Assembly (NCBI GenBank): GCA_039186015.1
Contig: JBCDAH010000098.1
Location: forward strand, 1 to 19,367
Length of the DNA: 19,367 nucleotides
Reading direction: 5' to 3'
Source of the DNA: JBCBWG01 sp039186015
GTDB lineage: Bacteria > Pseudomonadota > Alphaproteobacteria > Rhizobiales > Hyphomicrobiaceae
This document shows positions 1 through 8,342 of this stretch, piece after piece; positions within the stretch are counted from its first letter, which is position 1, and each line of letters opens with the position of its first letter. The notes beneath the pieces were generated by a model. The model was not told where the DNA came from and ran no database searches. It saw only the letters and a program-made list of their open reading frames with translations. A program made the position numbers and the translations under genes.

Positions 1-321
<321 letters not shown>

Positions 322-327
322 CCATGG

Positions 328-356
328 GCTATGGTGTGTCTCGCCCCATGGGTCAA
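328..356 (-). promoter_or_regulatory. Putative promoter of rnpB
   Basis: On the minus strand TTGACC (351-356) and CATAGC (328-333) are separated by 17 bases. A start 7 bases further on falls at about 321, right where the RNase P RNA should begin. It sits in the short gap between the amidase stop codon and rnpB. The -10 box is weak, so the call rests mainly on position and spacing. Confidence 0.5.
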
Positions 357-378
357 GCCGAACCCGACGCTAAGGCGG

Positions 379-1140
379 TTAATTCAGCGCATCGATCAGC
401 CGTCTCAGCGTGTCCGCGGTCGCAAAGTCGATCTCGCCATCGACGCGGGCCGGCCGAAAGTGGCGTTGGAACGCGGCCACGGCCAAGCGTGTCCTGCGAT
501 CCTGTTCACCGGTGATCTCCAAGCCGTAACCGTACGCGCGGAGCATGCGCTGTATCGCGCGGACATCCATGATCGAATCCGATGACGCGCCCGGCGCCGG
601 CAATGCATCGACGGGAGTTGGCACAACCCAGTGGCCGACTCCCTGCGTTGACAGCCAGGGCCAGTCAAACTTTTCACCAGGATCAATCTTGCGATGTGGC
701 GCAATGTCGGAGTGCGCGAGCACGCGCTCAGGGCGAATACCATTACGCGCAATGATGTCACATGCCAGGCTTGCAACGGCGTCCATCTGCGGCTTGGGGA
801 AGTCGTGGTATCCGCGTTCGTGTCCGAGGTTCTGGATCTCGATACCGATCGAGCGGGAATTGATGTCCGTGGCACCGTGCCATTCAGATTCGCCGGCATG
901 CCAAGCCCGCAAGTGTTCCGGCACCATCTGCGTGACCTCGCCCTCAAGATCGATCACGTAGTGGCACGAGACACGGCTTTCGGCGATTGCCAGCCATTTT
1001 ATGGCGTTCTCAGCTGTGTCGAAGCCGGTGTAGTGCATCAATAGGATGTCCGGCGAACCGGAATGATTGCGGGTCTCGATATTGACCGCCGGAACCAGGT
1101 GATTGACGCACGGGCTATCGGGCTCAAATTCTGCGATCAC
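379..1140 (-). CDS. N-acetylmuramoyl-L-alanine amidase (Amidase_2) with C-terminal peptidoglycan-binding domain
   Basis: The 253-residue protein should cleave the bond between N-acetylmuramic acid and L-alanine in peptidoglycan, for wall recycling or remodelling. Residues 25-160 read as an Amidase_2 (AmpD/AmiD-like) zinc domain: LLMHYTG gives the first metal histidine, then SCHYVID, AWHAGES, SIGIEIQN and a late VLAHSDIAPHRKIDPG that supplies the second histidine and the D/K motif. Residues 185-250 fit a PG_binding_1 helical repeat, which usually anchors such enzymes to wall glycan. No convincing signal peptide is visible at the N-terminus, so a cytoplasmic recycling role or another export route are both open. 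The GTG start overlaps the stop of the J-domain gene upstream (GTGA, 1137-1140), which implies translational coupling and one transcript. Confidence 0.88.
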   Translation of the reverse strand: MIAEFEPDSPCVNHLVPAVNIETRNHSGSPDILLMHYTGFDTAENAIKWLAIAESRVSCHYVIDLEGEVTQMVPEHLRAWHAGESEWHGATDINSRSIGIEIQNLGHERGYHDFPKPQMDAVASLACDIIARNGIRPERVLAHSDIAPHRKIDPGEKFDWPWLSTQGVGHWVVPTPVDALPAPGASSDSIMDVRAIQRMLRAYGYGLEITGEQDRRTRLAVAAFQRHFRPARVDGEIDFATADTLRRLIDALN

Positions 1141-1835
1141 GTCAGTCCCCGCTCCCGGGCAATCTCATTGTACGCGCTATTGATAGCCGCAATCTTGCGC
1201 GTCGCGATATCGATGAATTGGCCCGGAACGCCACGCGCGGACAGGACATCGGGGTGGTTCTCCCGTACCAGTGCGCGATAGTGCGCTTTCAGTGCCTCAT
1301 CGGTAATGTCCGGCGATACGCCCAAGACTGTGTAGGCGTCATCCGGATCGTGAACGAACAACGCCCGAATTGAGCGATACTCGGCTTCGTCGTAACCAAA
1401 GATCTCGCCGACTCGCCGCAGATAGACCTCCTCGTCGGCGTGCAGTACGCCGTCTGCTGCCGCGATATGAAACAAGCCGTCGTAAACGTCTCGCTTCAAC
1501 CGTGGCTCGTCGCTCAGCAGCTTTGCAATCTGGCGGGCATAGCTCTCGTAACCGGCAACGTCCCGCGTGGCCAGATCGAACAAGCGCCGGACATTGGCCA
1601 GCTCACCCGGCGGCGGCTTGAACAGTCGCTCGAACGCTTCAACCTCGATCCGGGTTGCAACACCATCCGCCTTGGCCATCTTTGCCGATAAAGCGATGAC
1701 CGCGGCCGTAAACGCGACCTCATTGGTCGTCTTGCAGTCGCCGATGCCGAAGCCGCACAGGATCGCGTCCAGCGCGCCGCGCAACGCGCCGCCCTCTGCC
1801 ACACCCAAAGCTTCCGCGATACGGCTCCATACCAT
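1137..1835 (-). CDS. TerB / J-domain protein, DjlA-like co-chaperone
   Basis: The 232-residue protein combines a helical TerB-like region (about residues 35-145, with AKMAKADGVAT and HIAAADGVLHADEE as two matching acidic helical motifs) and a C-terminal J domain (about 165-232). The J domain has DAYTVLGVSPDITDEALKAH and the diagnostic HPD in ENHPDVL, the residues that stimulate DnaK ATPase. The domain order is that of DjlA, but the N-terminal membrane helix of enterobacterial DjlA is absent, so the protein is probably soluble. An in-frame TGA lies two codons before the ATG, so 1835 is the earliest ATG start; no strong ribosome binding site is visible. It is the first gene of a two-gene unit with the amidase. 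The partner protein of this chaperone pair cannot be told from the sequence. Confidence 0.85.
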   Translation of the reverse strand: MVWSRIAEALGVAEGGALRGALDAILCGFGIGDCKTTNEVAFTAAVIALSAKMAKADGVATRIEVEAFERLFKPPPGELANVRRLFDLATRDVAGYESYARQIAKLLSDEPRLKRDVYDGLFHIAAADGVLHADEEVYLRRVGEIFGYDEAEYRSIRALFVHDPDDAYTVLGVSPDITDEALKAHYRALVRENHPDVLSARGVPGQFIDIATRKIAAINSAYNEIARERGLT

Positions 1836-1977
1836 ACGTCATGCATAGCCAGCTTTCCGGGCAGGTTAAAGGCCTGACATGCACGTCCACAGAGGTTGTT
1901 TGTCGCGCGATCGTCTGGCAGAGGATCGGGGTGGGATGGTTCCTGCATAACGTGAAATGCCCCAAGGAAACTGAGTG

Positions 1978-2427
1978 ATGGACGCGTTAGGACTGCTGTT
2001 TTCCTACCAGGGCCGGATCGGCCGATTGCCGTTTCTGGCCGGATTGCTCGTCGCATTTGCCCTGCTTGCTGGCGGCGTTTACGGATCATTCCTGCTGTTG
2101 GAGCCCGCAGCGACCTACTTCCAGCCAGTCGGCATCAACGCCGGTTTGCTGCAAACCGCCTTTTTCGTCTTTATCGGCGTCTTGTTTCTGTGGATGCTAT
2201 TTGCACTGTTCGCGAAACGCCTGCGGGATCGGGCGCATCTGCCGATCTGGGCCCCGATTGCGATCCTGCCTGTTGTTGCAGTTTTGGTCGCAACCGGTTT
2301 GCTGACGGTCCGTCCGCTGGTCGTGGTACCGCCCCTGGTCCAGGACCTGGTTTTCTTCATTTGCGGCGGCATCGGGATTTGGATCCTGATCGAGGCGCTG
2401 TTCTTTCCGCCGCGGTCGCCGGTCTGA
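1978..2427 (+). CDS. DUF805 family membrane protein
   Basis: The 149-residue protein begins with the DUF805 signature: a short lead, then FSYQGRIGRLPF, after which the chain becomes strongly hydrophobic. Four membrane segments can be drawn (about residues 17-38, 57-82, 93-112 and 122-143), with the charged AKRLRDRAHLP loop between the second and third, as is usual in the family. Its function is not known; members are small inner-membrane proteins. A GTG sits directly before the ATG, and the AAGGA at 1964-1968 suits either; ATG at 1978 gives a 9-base spacing and is preferred. It stands alone, divergent from the J-domain gene. A second member of the family lies at 4339-4818. Confidence 0.85.
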   Translation: MDALGLLFSYQGRIGRLPFLAGLLVAFALLAGGVYGSFLLLEPAATYFQPVGINAGLLQTAFFVFIGVLFLWMLFALFAKRLRDRAHLPIWAPIAILPVVAVLVATGLLTVRPLVVVPPLVQDLVFFICGGIGIWILIEALFFPPRSPV

Positions 2428-2551
2428 TGGCAATCGTCTTTTAGTTCCAATGATCAGCGAAGCCGCCAAGCATCACCCCGGAGCGGCCAGCGATTTTGTC
2501 GTTTGGTCATATCGACTGGAAGAAGCGGGGTGCGGAGCATTTACGGCCGAC

Positions 2552-2582
2552 AAAAAAGACGAAGGCGGGCCGGAGCCCGCCT
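2552..2582 (-). terminator. Intrinsic terminator of the DoxX-like gene
   Basis: The stem AGGCGGGC (2575-2582 read on minus) pairs perfectly with GCCCGCCT (2563-2570) over a four-base loop. On the minus strand the stem is followed, after four bases, by six consecutive T (2552-2557). It lies 45 bases after the DoxX stop codon. There is no T-run on the plus strand, so it serves the minus-strand gene; the hairpin itself could also slow transcription coming from the DUF805 gene. Confidence 0.85.
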
Positions 2583-2626
2583 ACCAAGCGCTCGGTAGTG
2601 ATGCCAAGCTCGCGAAGAGTTGGTTC

Positions 2627-3055
2627 TTAGGCGTTGTTTCCGCGGAATGCGAAGTACAAGCCGCCTGCGAGCAATAGTAAATGCGTTTGGTTGCCGAGGA
2701 AGAGATCCAGCGGCGGCGCCCAATACACGACAACGATGACGCTTGCCACGATGAGTGCGAGCAAAGCTGCGCCAGTCCGCGTGATGATGTCGCCCAAACG
2801 GCTCTTTATCAATCCGCCAATAATCAATGCCATGCCGGCGAAAAGCTCACCGAGGGCAGCCAGGCCCCACATGAAGTATGGGACGCCGTAGCCGGCCGCA
2901 TCGGACGCAAGCAGTGGAAATTTGATGTACCCCTGCTGAAGAATGATTGCGGCGAGCAACAATCGCGGCAACCAGTGTGCAAATCGCACATCCGGCAGCC
3001 GTGGGAGTGCGTCAGACACGTTCATGCGTGCCATTCCGAAGTCTGTCGTGCTCAT
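2627..3055 (-). CDS. DoxX-like membrane protein
   Basis: The 142-residue protein has the compact four-helix layout of the DoxX family: a leader, then WLPRLLLAAIILQQGYIKFP, where the arginine and the glycine-tyrosine in the first helix are typical. YFMWGLAALGELFAGMALIIGG follows as the second helix, with a third helix around ALLALIVASVIVVVYW and a short fourth at LLLLAGGLYFAF. DoxX-like proteins are integral inner-membrane proteins, some linked to quinone redox chemistry, but no specific role can be assigned here. A GTG two codons upstream is in frame, but TAAGGG ends 9 bases before the ATG at 3055 and only 3 before that GTG, so the ATG is chosen. The gene ends in a clear terminator and appears monocistronic. 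Confidence 0.82.
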   Translation of the reverse strand: MSTTDFGMARMNVSDALPRLPDVRFAHWLPRLLLAAIILQQGYIKFPLLASDAAGYGVPYFMWGLAALGELFAGMALIIGGLIKSRLGDIITRTGAALLALIVASVIVVVYWAPPLDLFLGNQTHLLLLAGGLYFAFRGNNA

Positions 3056-3061
3056 AATCAC

Positions 3062-3559
3062 AGGCCCTTAATGCTGTCGTCGATAGGCCTGAGGTGGTGC
3101 TATACTTTAGTCGGATCAACGCATTGCGACCACGTGCACTTCGCGGCGGACTGCCGCACGGTCTTGTCTCCGCAGAAGCCGTGCCACCGGCGGTCGTTCT
3201 GCCGTGTGGGTCGAGCAAACCATATGCTTTGGCAAGGGATGGAACCAACGCCAGCGAGGGCTCGCGGTGCTTAGATCCAAATGATGGATCTGACGTGGTA
3301 CAGCACCCATCACCGCTCTTATCCAAAGAACACGGCAGAATGTCTCACGTTGAATACCAAATCATCACCGCCATCGGCGGACTCACTTCGCCAGTCCACA
3401 CCTCGTGTTCGATCCAACTTAGCCGGCAAACCATGACATCGTCCCGCTGGGTGGTCGGCCAGGGAGACCAAAAGACGAGGTGTGGAATGGTTCGAGCGCA
3501 ACCTGAAACGCCCTAGTGTCGGGCGAACTTGCAGCAAATGACGGTGATGGGGATCAGTC
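3062..3559. other. 498-bp intergenic region without a convincing gene, carrying inverted repeats
   Basis: Open frames exist here on both strands, but their translations look like random GC-rich sequence with no domain or membrane pattern. Structure that can be seen: a 12-base perfect inverted repeat, TCCACACCTCGT (3395-3406) and ACGAGGTGTGGA (3475-3486), 68 bases apart; a small hairpin CCGCC-ATC-GGCGG (about 3370-3382); and AGATCC/GGATCT around 3274-3292. The region should contain the promoters of the divergent DoxX-like gene and the 3560 operon, but I could not pick either with confidence. No tRNA or known RNA family was recognised. Confidence 0.5.
3395..3486. repeat. 12-bp perfect inverted repeat with 68-bp spacer
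   Basis: TCCACACCTCGT at 3395-3406 is the exact reverse complement of ACGAGGTGTGGA at 3475-3486. The match stops on both sides. The spacer holds shorter pairing elements such as GGTC/GACC around 3453-3469, so the whole could fold into a branched stem of about 92 bases. It might be part of a small RNA or the relic of a miniature element; no target duplication was noticed next to it. Confidence 0.6.
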
Positions 3560-4342
3560 ATGCCATATCGTTCTCTGGATCCGGCCAAGATCCTCAAGAC
3601 GCTGACAACACTACACGCACGCATCAGCGAACGGTTTCCGAAGTCGGGATTGGCCAACGTTTGCGAGGAACTGATCCAGATTGCCGGGCAGAGCCAGGAG
3701 CGAGTCGCGCGGATCGCAACGCCAAACATGCCGCTACGGATCGCGAGCTGGACCATTGTCGCGTTTGGCTTGTGCACGCTCGTCTATGTCGCGTCCATTA
3801 TCGAGTACAAGCGCGAGGCTGAGAACCTGTTCGGTGTTCTCGAGGGTATCGAAGCGCTCCTCAACACGGTTGTCCTGATGGGAGCGGGCGTGTTCTTTCT
3901 AGCCACGATTGAATCGCGCTGGAAACGGCAGAAGGCGCTCGATGACCTGCACCAACTGCGCGCAATCGTACACGTGATTGACATGCACCAGTTGACTAAA
4001 GACCCGCGCATCGTGCCCGAAAGCCACCGAACGAAGTCTTCGCCGGTGCACCAACTCACGCCGTTCCAGCTAACGCGCTATCTGGATTATTGCAGCGAGA
4101 TGTTGTCGCTGACCGCAAAAATCGCCGCGCTCTATGCGCAAAGCGCACGTGACAACACGGTTCTGCACGCGGTCTCCGAACTCGAGACGGTTTCGGCCAA
4201 TCTGTCGTCGAAGATCTGGCAGAAGATCACTATGATCCAGTCGGACGAGCATGCCCGAGACATTCGCGACACCGTTCGACCGCCCAACCGCGCGCCACGC
4301 ATCGTCTCACGCGCCAGCACCAACGAGCAGGACGACCGATGA
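3560..4342 (+). CDS. Unknown membrane protein with two central transmembrane helices
   Basis: I do not recognise a named family. The 260-residue chain has a cytoplasm-like N-terminal part (1-58) with a helical stretch LDPAKILKTLTTLHARISERFP. Two hydrophobic helices follow (about 59-81, IASWTIVAFGLCTLVYVASI, and about 97-118, LLNTVVLMGAGVFFLATI), joined by the short charged loop EYKREAENL. The C-terminal part of about 140 residues is soluble, helical and leucine-rich, and ends in a basic, probably disordered tail. A helical hairpin with both ends on the same side of the membrane is the simplest topology. GGGGA at 3549-3553 gives a good ribosome site 6 bases before the ATG. The last four bases overlap the start of the DUF805 gene, which itself overlaps dapE, so this is the first gene of a coupled three-gene operon. 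No catalytic motif is visible. Confidence 0.82.
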   Translation: MPYRSLDPAKILKTLTTLHARISERFPKSGLANVCEELIQIAGQSQERVARIATPNMPLRIASWTIVAFGLCTLVYVASIIEYKREAENLFGVLEGIEALLNTVVLMGAGVFFLATIESRWKRQKALDDLHQLRAIVHVIDMHQLTKDPRIVPESHRTKSSPVHQLTPFQLTRYLDYCSEMLSLTAKIAALYAQSARDNTVLHAVSELETVSANLSSKIWQKITMIQSDEHARDIRDTVRPPNRAPRIVSRASTNEQDDR

Positions 4343-4818
4343 TCAATCCATTTCACCTCTTCCTGGGATTCAACGGCCGCATTGGACGGCTCGCCTATTG
4401 GATCGGTTTGATCGTGCTGGTCGCCATCTCACCGTTTTCAATCTGGACGGTGCTCTCGCAAGACCCATTCAGAGATGCGCTCGCAGCGATCCAATCACTG
4501 GGGGTGGTGGGTGCGCTTTGGACGCTGGTCTTGTTTGTGCCGCTGGCCGCCCTCAACACCAAACGGCTGCATGATCTCGACCAGTCCGGTCTGCACGCGG
4601 TCTTGTTCTACGCACCGGCTGCGATTGGCACGGCAAAGGTCTTTGTCGGCGATACCCCGGCCATGGCCGACTTTGCCTATTGGGCTGGTTGGGCACTTTG
4701 GCTGGCTGGTGCCGCCGGTTTGTGGTTTCTCGTTAGGCTTGGCTTCTACCGCGGGACACGTGGGGAGAACCGGTATGGTCCCCAGCCCGGCAAGCGCGCG
4801 GCGCAGGCAACCGCATGA
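4339..4818 (+). CDS. DUF805 family membrane protein, second copy
   Basis: The 159-residue protein starts MINPFHLFLGFNGRIGRLAYW, a standard DUF805 N-terminus, followed by about four membrane segments (roughly 17-38, 53-72, 90-107 and 114-134). The family motif LNTKRLHDLDQSG lies between the second and third, and a basic cytoplasmic tail follows. Only this motif and the N-terminus clearly resemble the 1978-2427 protein, so the two are diverged paralogues rather than a recent duplication. AGGA at 4329-4332, inside the upstream gene, is 6 bases before the ATG. It overlaps the gene before it and dapE after it by four bases each, so the three should be translated in step. Its function is unknown. 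Confidence 0.88.
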   Translation: MINPFHLFLGFNGRIGRLAYWIGLIVLVAISPFSIWTVLSQDPFRDALAAIQSLGVVGALWTLVLFVPLAALNTKRLHDLDQSGLHAVLFYAPAAIGTAKVFVGDTPAMADFAYWAGWALWLAGAAGLWFLVRLGFYRGTRGENRYGPQPGKRAAQATA

Positions 4819-5978
4819 GCCCGCATGATCCGGTTGCGATTGCGCAAAGCCTGATCCGCTGTCAGAGCGTCACGCCGCACGACGATGGTGCGCTCGACTA
4901 TCTGGACTCTGTTCTCAAGCGCGCCGGGTTCTCCGTCCATCGCGTGACGTTTTCTGCGCCGGACACGCCGGACGTCGACAATCTCTACGCACGAATTGGA
5001 ACCGAAGGGCCCAATCTCTGTTTCGCCGGACATACGGATGTCGTGCCGGCAGGCGATCAACAGGCTTGGGATGCACCACCCTTTGCCGGAGAGCTGCGGG
5101 GTGAGACGCTGTTCGGCCGCGGCGCCGTCGACATGAAAGGGGCAATCGCCTGCTTTGTTGCCGCATCGCTCGATCACCTCGCGGCGAACAACGGTGCCCC
5201 GCTGCACGGGTCCATCTCACTTCTGATTACGGGTGACGAAGAAGGGCCGTCCATCAATGGCACCGTGAAGGTGCTGGAATGGTTGGCCGAGCGCGGTGAA
5301 ACGCTCGACGCGTGTGTCGTAGGTGAGCCGACTAACCCGAAGGCGCTCGGCGACGAAATCAAGATCGGCCGCCGGGGAAGCTTGAGTGGGAAGCTTGTGG
5401 TGCATGGCCGCCAGGGCCACGTGGCCTATCCCCACTTGGCAGACAATCCGGTGCCCAAGCTCGCGCGCATGATTAGCCGACTGTCGGACGCGCATCTCGA
5501 TGAGGGGACCGAGCACTTTGCGCCATCAAATCTGGAAGTCTGTGTCATCGGCGCTGCAAGCCGTGCCACCAACGTCATTCCGGCGCACGCTCACGCTGAG
5601 TTCAACGTCCGGTACAATACGAACTGGACGCGAAACAAAATCGAAAATCGGCTCGCGCAACTGTGTCGCGACGCAGCAGATGACGTCGGCGCGCAATACG
5701 ATTTGAGCTTTTCCGGGACCGGAGACGTGTTCCTGACTGAGCCTGGGCCGTTTGTCGCCAGCGTGAGAGATGCTGTTCACGATGTGACGGGACGCATCCC
5801 CGAATTGACGACGAGCGGCGGCACATCCGATGCGCGATTTATCCAGGCGCACTGCCAGGTGCTGGAGTTCGGGCTGGTCAACGCGACCATCCATGCGATC
5901 AACGAGCACACAACGGTCGGCGACCTCATGACACTGCGCGACGTCTATCGCCGCATCCTGGACAAAGGGGTGATGTGA
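4815..5978 (+). CDS. dapE: Succinyl-diaminopimelate desuccinylase
   Basis: The 387-residue enzyme removes succinate from N-succinyl-LL-2,6-diaminopimelate, a late step to diaminopimelate (peptidoglycan cross-link) and lysine. It is a cytoplasmic di-zinc M20 peptidase. The metal and catalytic residues are in place: H73 and D75 in FAGHTDVVP, D106 in GRGAVDMKG, the base E142 with metal ligand E143 in TGDEEGP, E171 in VVGEPTN and H365 in AINEHTT. TSGGTSDARF, a DapE signature that helps separate it from ArgE, is present near residue 335. The length matches the family. The ATG overlaps the DUF805 stop (ATGA) and the only ribosome site is a weak AGG, which favours translational coupling. Its 3' end comes within 18 bases of the convergent bchJ, with no terminator between. 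Confidence 0.95.
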   Translation: MSPHDPVAIAQSLIRCQSVTPHDDGALDYLDSVLKRAGFSVHRVTFSAPDTPDVDNLYARIGTEGPNLCFAGHTDVVPAGDQQAWDAPPFAGELRGETLFGRGAVDMKGAIACFVAASLDHLAANNGAPLHGSISLLITGDEEGPSINGTVKVLEWLAERGETLDACVVGEPTNPKALGDEIKIGRRGSLSGKLVVHGRQGHVAYPHLADNPVPKLARMISRLSDAHLDEGTEHFAPSNLEVCVIGAASRATNVIPAHAHAEFNVRYNTNWTRNKIENRLAQLCRDAADDVGAQYDLSFSGTGDVFLTEPGPFVASVRDAVHDVTGRIPELTTSGGTSDARFIQAHCQVLEFGLVNATIHAINEHTTVGDLMTLRDVYRRILDKGVM

Positions 5979-5996
5979 TGCCTCTGGCGCAGTGAC

Positions 5997-6659
5997 TCAT
6001 ACTGCAACGTCGAACTGGCATGCATCGTCGCCGCATCCACAGCATGCTGTTTCGCGAACCCGCGCGTCATGTCCGACGAGCGTGCGAAACAGCTGCGTGA
6101 AGACCCCGACATGCCAATGACATCCCGGTGCAGGTTCCTTGCCGCTACAGCAGGTCGCAGGTACCGCAAGTGGATTGGCCGCAATCGCGAACCGGAGGGA
6201 CGGCCGATATCGCACGGAGAACCGGCCACTTCCAGCAAATGTCCACGCATTCTTCGCAATGGCAGATGCCAGCAATGGCGCAGCAAGCGGCGGCGGCAAA
6301 TGCGTCAGCACGCAACGCGCGAGTTTGGGAATACGGTTCTCGATAATGTAGTCCGCCGTGCGACGGCCGGCATCGCTCGCAATGTGACATGCCAAATCAT
6401 GCGGCAGACTGGCATAAAGCGCATGATACAGCCGGGCGACGCACCCCTCGTGGACCATTGTCGACGGTGGATGATAGAGCAGCTCCGGGCAATGGGCCTC
6501 CGCAAACAGCCGGTCCAGCAGCTCGTCGTGACCACCAGCGCGCAACGCGGCAACGAGTTGCAGAACCGCATTCGGGCCGACGCAACCCGACATGTGATCA
6601 CCATCCGATGCCTCAGGCACCGCGGCGGCGGCTATTGACGCACTTCCGGTAGTTTCCAC
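5997..6659 (-). CDS. bchJ: BchJ, V4R-domain protein of bacteriochlorophyll synthesis
   Basis: The 220-residue protein belongs to the BchJ family, originally described as the 4-vinyl reductase of bacteriochlorophyll synthesis. Later work attributes that reduction mainly to other enzymes and regards BchJ as an accessory or substrate-carrying factor. Family landmarks are RTADYIIENRIP, ACHIASDAGRR and AKNAWTFAGSGRF, followed by a V4R domain in the last 60 residues: CHWHVGVFTQLFRTLVG, then the cysteines of ACCGCGDDACQF, a likely metal or tetrapyrrole site. The GTG start at 6659 is chosen over the ATG at 6593 because AAGGAG (6668-6673) lies 8 bases before it. This makes the gene overlap the end of bchE by 28 bases, so the two are cotranscribed and should share the oxygen control in front of bchE. 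Confidence 0.88.
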   Translation of the reverse strand: METTGSASIAAAAVPEASDGDHMSGCVGPNAVLQLVAALRAGGHDELLDRLFAEAHCPELLYHPPSTMVHEGCVARLYHALYASLPHDLACHIASDAGRRTADYIIENRIPKLARCVLTHLPPPLAAPLLASAIAKNAWTFAGSGRFSVRYRPSLRFAIAANPLAVPATCCSGKEPAPGCHWHVGVFTQLFRTLVGHDARVRETACCGCGDDACQFDVAV

Positions 6660-8278
6660 ACGACACGCTCCTTCGGACGAGCGGCCTCATCCGGCATTTG
6701 TTCAGTTCCACCGCCACAAGCCAGAACCGCGGCGCGCTGCTGTTTGAGCTTCGCGGCGCGTTCTGCCGTCGCTTCCCAATCATCTTGCTGGGCTCTTGCG
6801 ATTTTCCGGGTGCGATCGAAATGAAAGTCGACTTTGTTCTTCGATTGCGGTCCCCAGTAATTGACCTTGCCAAGGTCGTAGAATTTGCGCTCGAAGCCGG
6901 CTTTCAGGAATGCCTTCAAGCAGCCGAGGAGATAGCGGCGGCGAAAGCCTGTTCCCCGCCACGGATAATGAAACAACGCTTTTTTACTATAGAAGCGGCG
7001 ATAGTTGCTCATAACGCGGTCGAGCAGCTCCGCACGATCCATAGCCTCCGGTTTCATAATCGGCGTTACGAAATTGTATTTTTCAAAGTCGAAGATCTCG
7101 ACCTTGTCGCCGAGTTCCTGGAACAGTGGTGAGAACGGCCAGGGCGTGTACATGGCCCAGTTGGCGAGATCAGGCTGCCAATCCCACGCCATTTGGTAGG
7201 TTTCTTCCAACGTTTCTGCCGTCTCGTTATCCAGGCCGACAATGAACTGCGCCTCGGTGAAGATATCCGCCTCACGCAGAAGCTGAATTGCGCGCTTGTT
7301 GTCGGCGATCTTGGTTTCTTTGTTGAACCGATCCAAACGCAACTGGGCCGCAGCCTCCGTTCCAAGAGACACATGAACCAGGCCGGCCTCGCGATATAGC
7401 GCAAGGTATTTCTCATCGCGCAGAATGTCGGTTACGCGGGTATTGATCCCCCATTTGACTTTGTCCGGCAGCCCGCGGGCAATCAGTTCCTTGCAGAACT
7501 GGATGAACTTCTTGCGATTGATCGTTGGTTCTTCGTCCGCGAGAATGAAGAAACCGATGTTGTGCTGCTCAACCAACGTTTCGATTTCATCGACGACCGC
7601 CTTGGGATCGCGAATCCGGTAGTCGCGCCAGAACTTCCACTGCGAGCAGAACGAGCACGTAAAGGGGCATCCACGTGCCATATTGGGAATGGCGACCCGG
7701 ACGCCCAACGGTACGTAAATGTACTTGTGCCACTCCAGCAGGCTCCAATCCGGAGTAATGGCTTCAAGGTTTTTGACTGTGGGCGCCGCTTGCGTGGCGA
7801 CAATTTCATCGCCGTCCTGAAATGCGAGGCCGCGAATGTCACGGCGGTTCGCCGGCCAGCGGCCGTCCGCGATCGCATCGATCAGCTCGACTATGATCTC
7901 CTCGCCCTCACCGCGGACGATCACGTCAATCCAGGGGGCTTCTGCCAGAACTTGCGGGTACATGAAGGTTGCATGCACGCCACCAAGAATGGTGATGATT
8001 GCGTCGTTTTCATCTTTCGCGATCTCGAGAACCCGTTCGGCCTTGTAGATGGATGGCGTGATCGCTGTCGTACCGACGATATCCGGCTGGTACTCGCGGA
8101 TGACGGCGCGCAACTGATCGTCCGACAACTCGTTGGTCATCGCATCGCAGAACTCGATGTCGATATGGCCTGCTTGCTTCAGTGCGCCGGCGATGTATGC
8201 CACCCAAGCCGGCGGCCAGTTCCCCGCGATTTCGGCACCGCCCGAATGGTAGTTCGGATGAACGAGTAGAATGCGCAT
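6632..8278 (-). CDS. bchE: Anaerobic magnesium-protoporphyrin IX monomethyl ester cyclase
   Basis: The 548-residue B12-dependent radical SAM enzyme forms the isocyclic E ring of bacteriochlorophyll, taking the oxygen atom from water, so it works only without oxygen. The N-terminal part (1-160) is a cobalamin-binding domain with MRILLVHPNYHSGGAEIAGN, the strongly conserved BchE opening, and GGVHATFMYP. The radical SAM core carries CPFTCSFC (C204, C208, C211) for the 4Fe-4S cluster. The C-terminal part includes YPWRGTGFRRRY. A GTG six codons upstream is in frame, but GGGAGG sits 8 bases before the ATG at 8278, which also matches the usual N-terminus. It is followed by bchJ with a 28-base overlap. 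The oxygen-dependent cyclase AcsF is not in the window. Upstream DNA carries paired PpsR-type palindromes and an FNR-type box. Confidence 0.96.
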   Translation of the reverse strand: MRILLVHPNYHSGGAEIAGNWPPAWVAYIAGALKQAGHIDIEFCDAMTNELSDDQLRAVIREYQPDIVGTTAITPSIYKAERVLEIAKDENDAIITILGGVHATFMYPQVLAEAPWIDVIVRGEGEEIIVELIDAIADGRWPANRRDIRGLAFQDGDEIVATQAAPTVKNLEAITPDWSLLEWHKYIYVPLGVRVAIPNMARGCPFTCSFCSQWKFWRDYRIRDPKAVVDEIETLVEQHNIGFFILADEEPTINRKKFIQFCKELIARGLPDKVKWGINTRVTDILRDEKYLALYREAGLVHVSLGTEAAAQLRLDRFNKETKIADNKRAIQLLREADIFTEAQFIVGLDNETAETLEETYQMAWDWQPDLANWAMYTPWPFSPLFQELGDKVEIFDFEKYNFVTPIMKPEAMDRAELLDRVMSNYRRFYSKKALFHYPWRGTGFRRRYLLGCLKAFLKAGFERKFYDLGKVNYWGPQSKNKVDFHFDRTRKIARAQQDDWEATAERAAKLKQQRAAVLACGGGTEQMPDEAARPKERVVWKLPEVRQ

Positions 8279-8324
8279 ACCCTGGGCCTCCCGCACTGTT
8301 CTGCGACGAGGCTAAGGGGAGATG

Positions 8325-8342
8325 CGTCAATCAAAATTGACA
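8325..8342. promoter_or_regulatory. PpsR/CrtJ-type operator, proximal to bchE
   Basis: CGTCAATCAAAATTGACA is an inverted repeat (GTCAAT/ATTGAC) that matches the PpsR/CrtJ pattern TGT-N12-ACA except for C in place of the first T. It is 47 bases upstream of the bchE start and 8 bp from the perfect distal site. PpsR is the aerobic repressor of photosynthesis genes; paired palindromes 8 bp apart are the arrangement described for cooperative CrtJ binding at bchC of Rhodobacter capsulatus. Confidence 0.75.

Noticed and set aside
2450..2677. 75-codon frame on the plus strand after the first DUF805 gene
   Set aside because: It runs through the DoxX terminator hairpin and into the end of the DoxX gene, and its translation has no recognisable pattern.
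3094..3777. Longer open frames in the gap before 3560 (plus 3094-3516, minus 3319-3777)
   Set aside because: They overlap each other, one runs into the real gene at 3560, neither has a good ribosome site, and the residue composition is that of out-of-frame GC-rich DNA.
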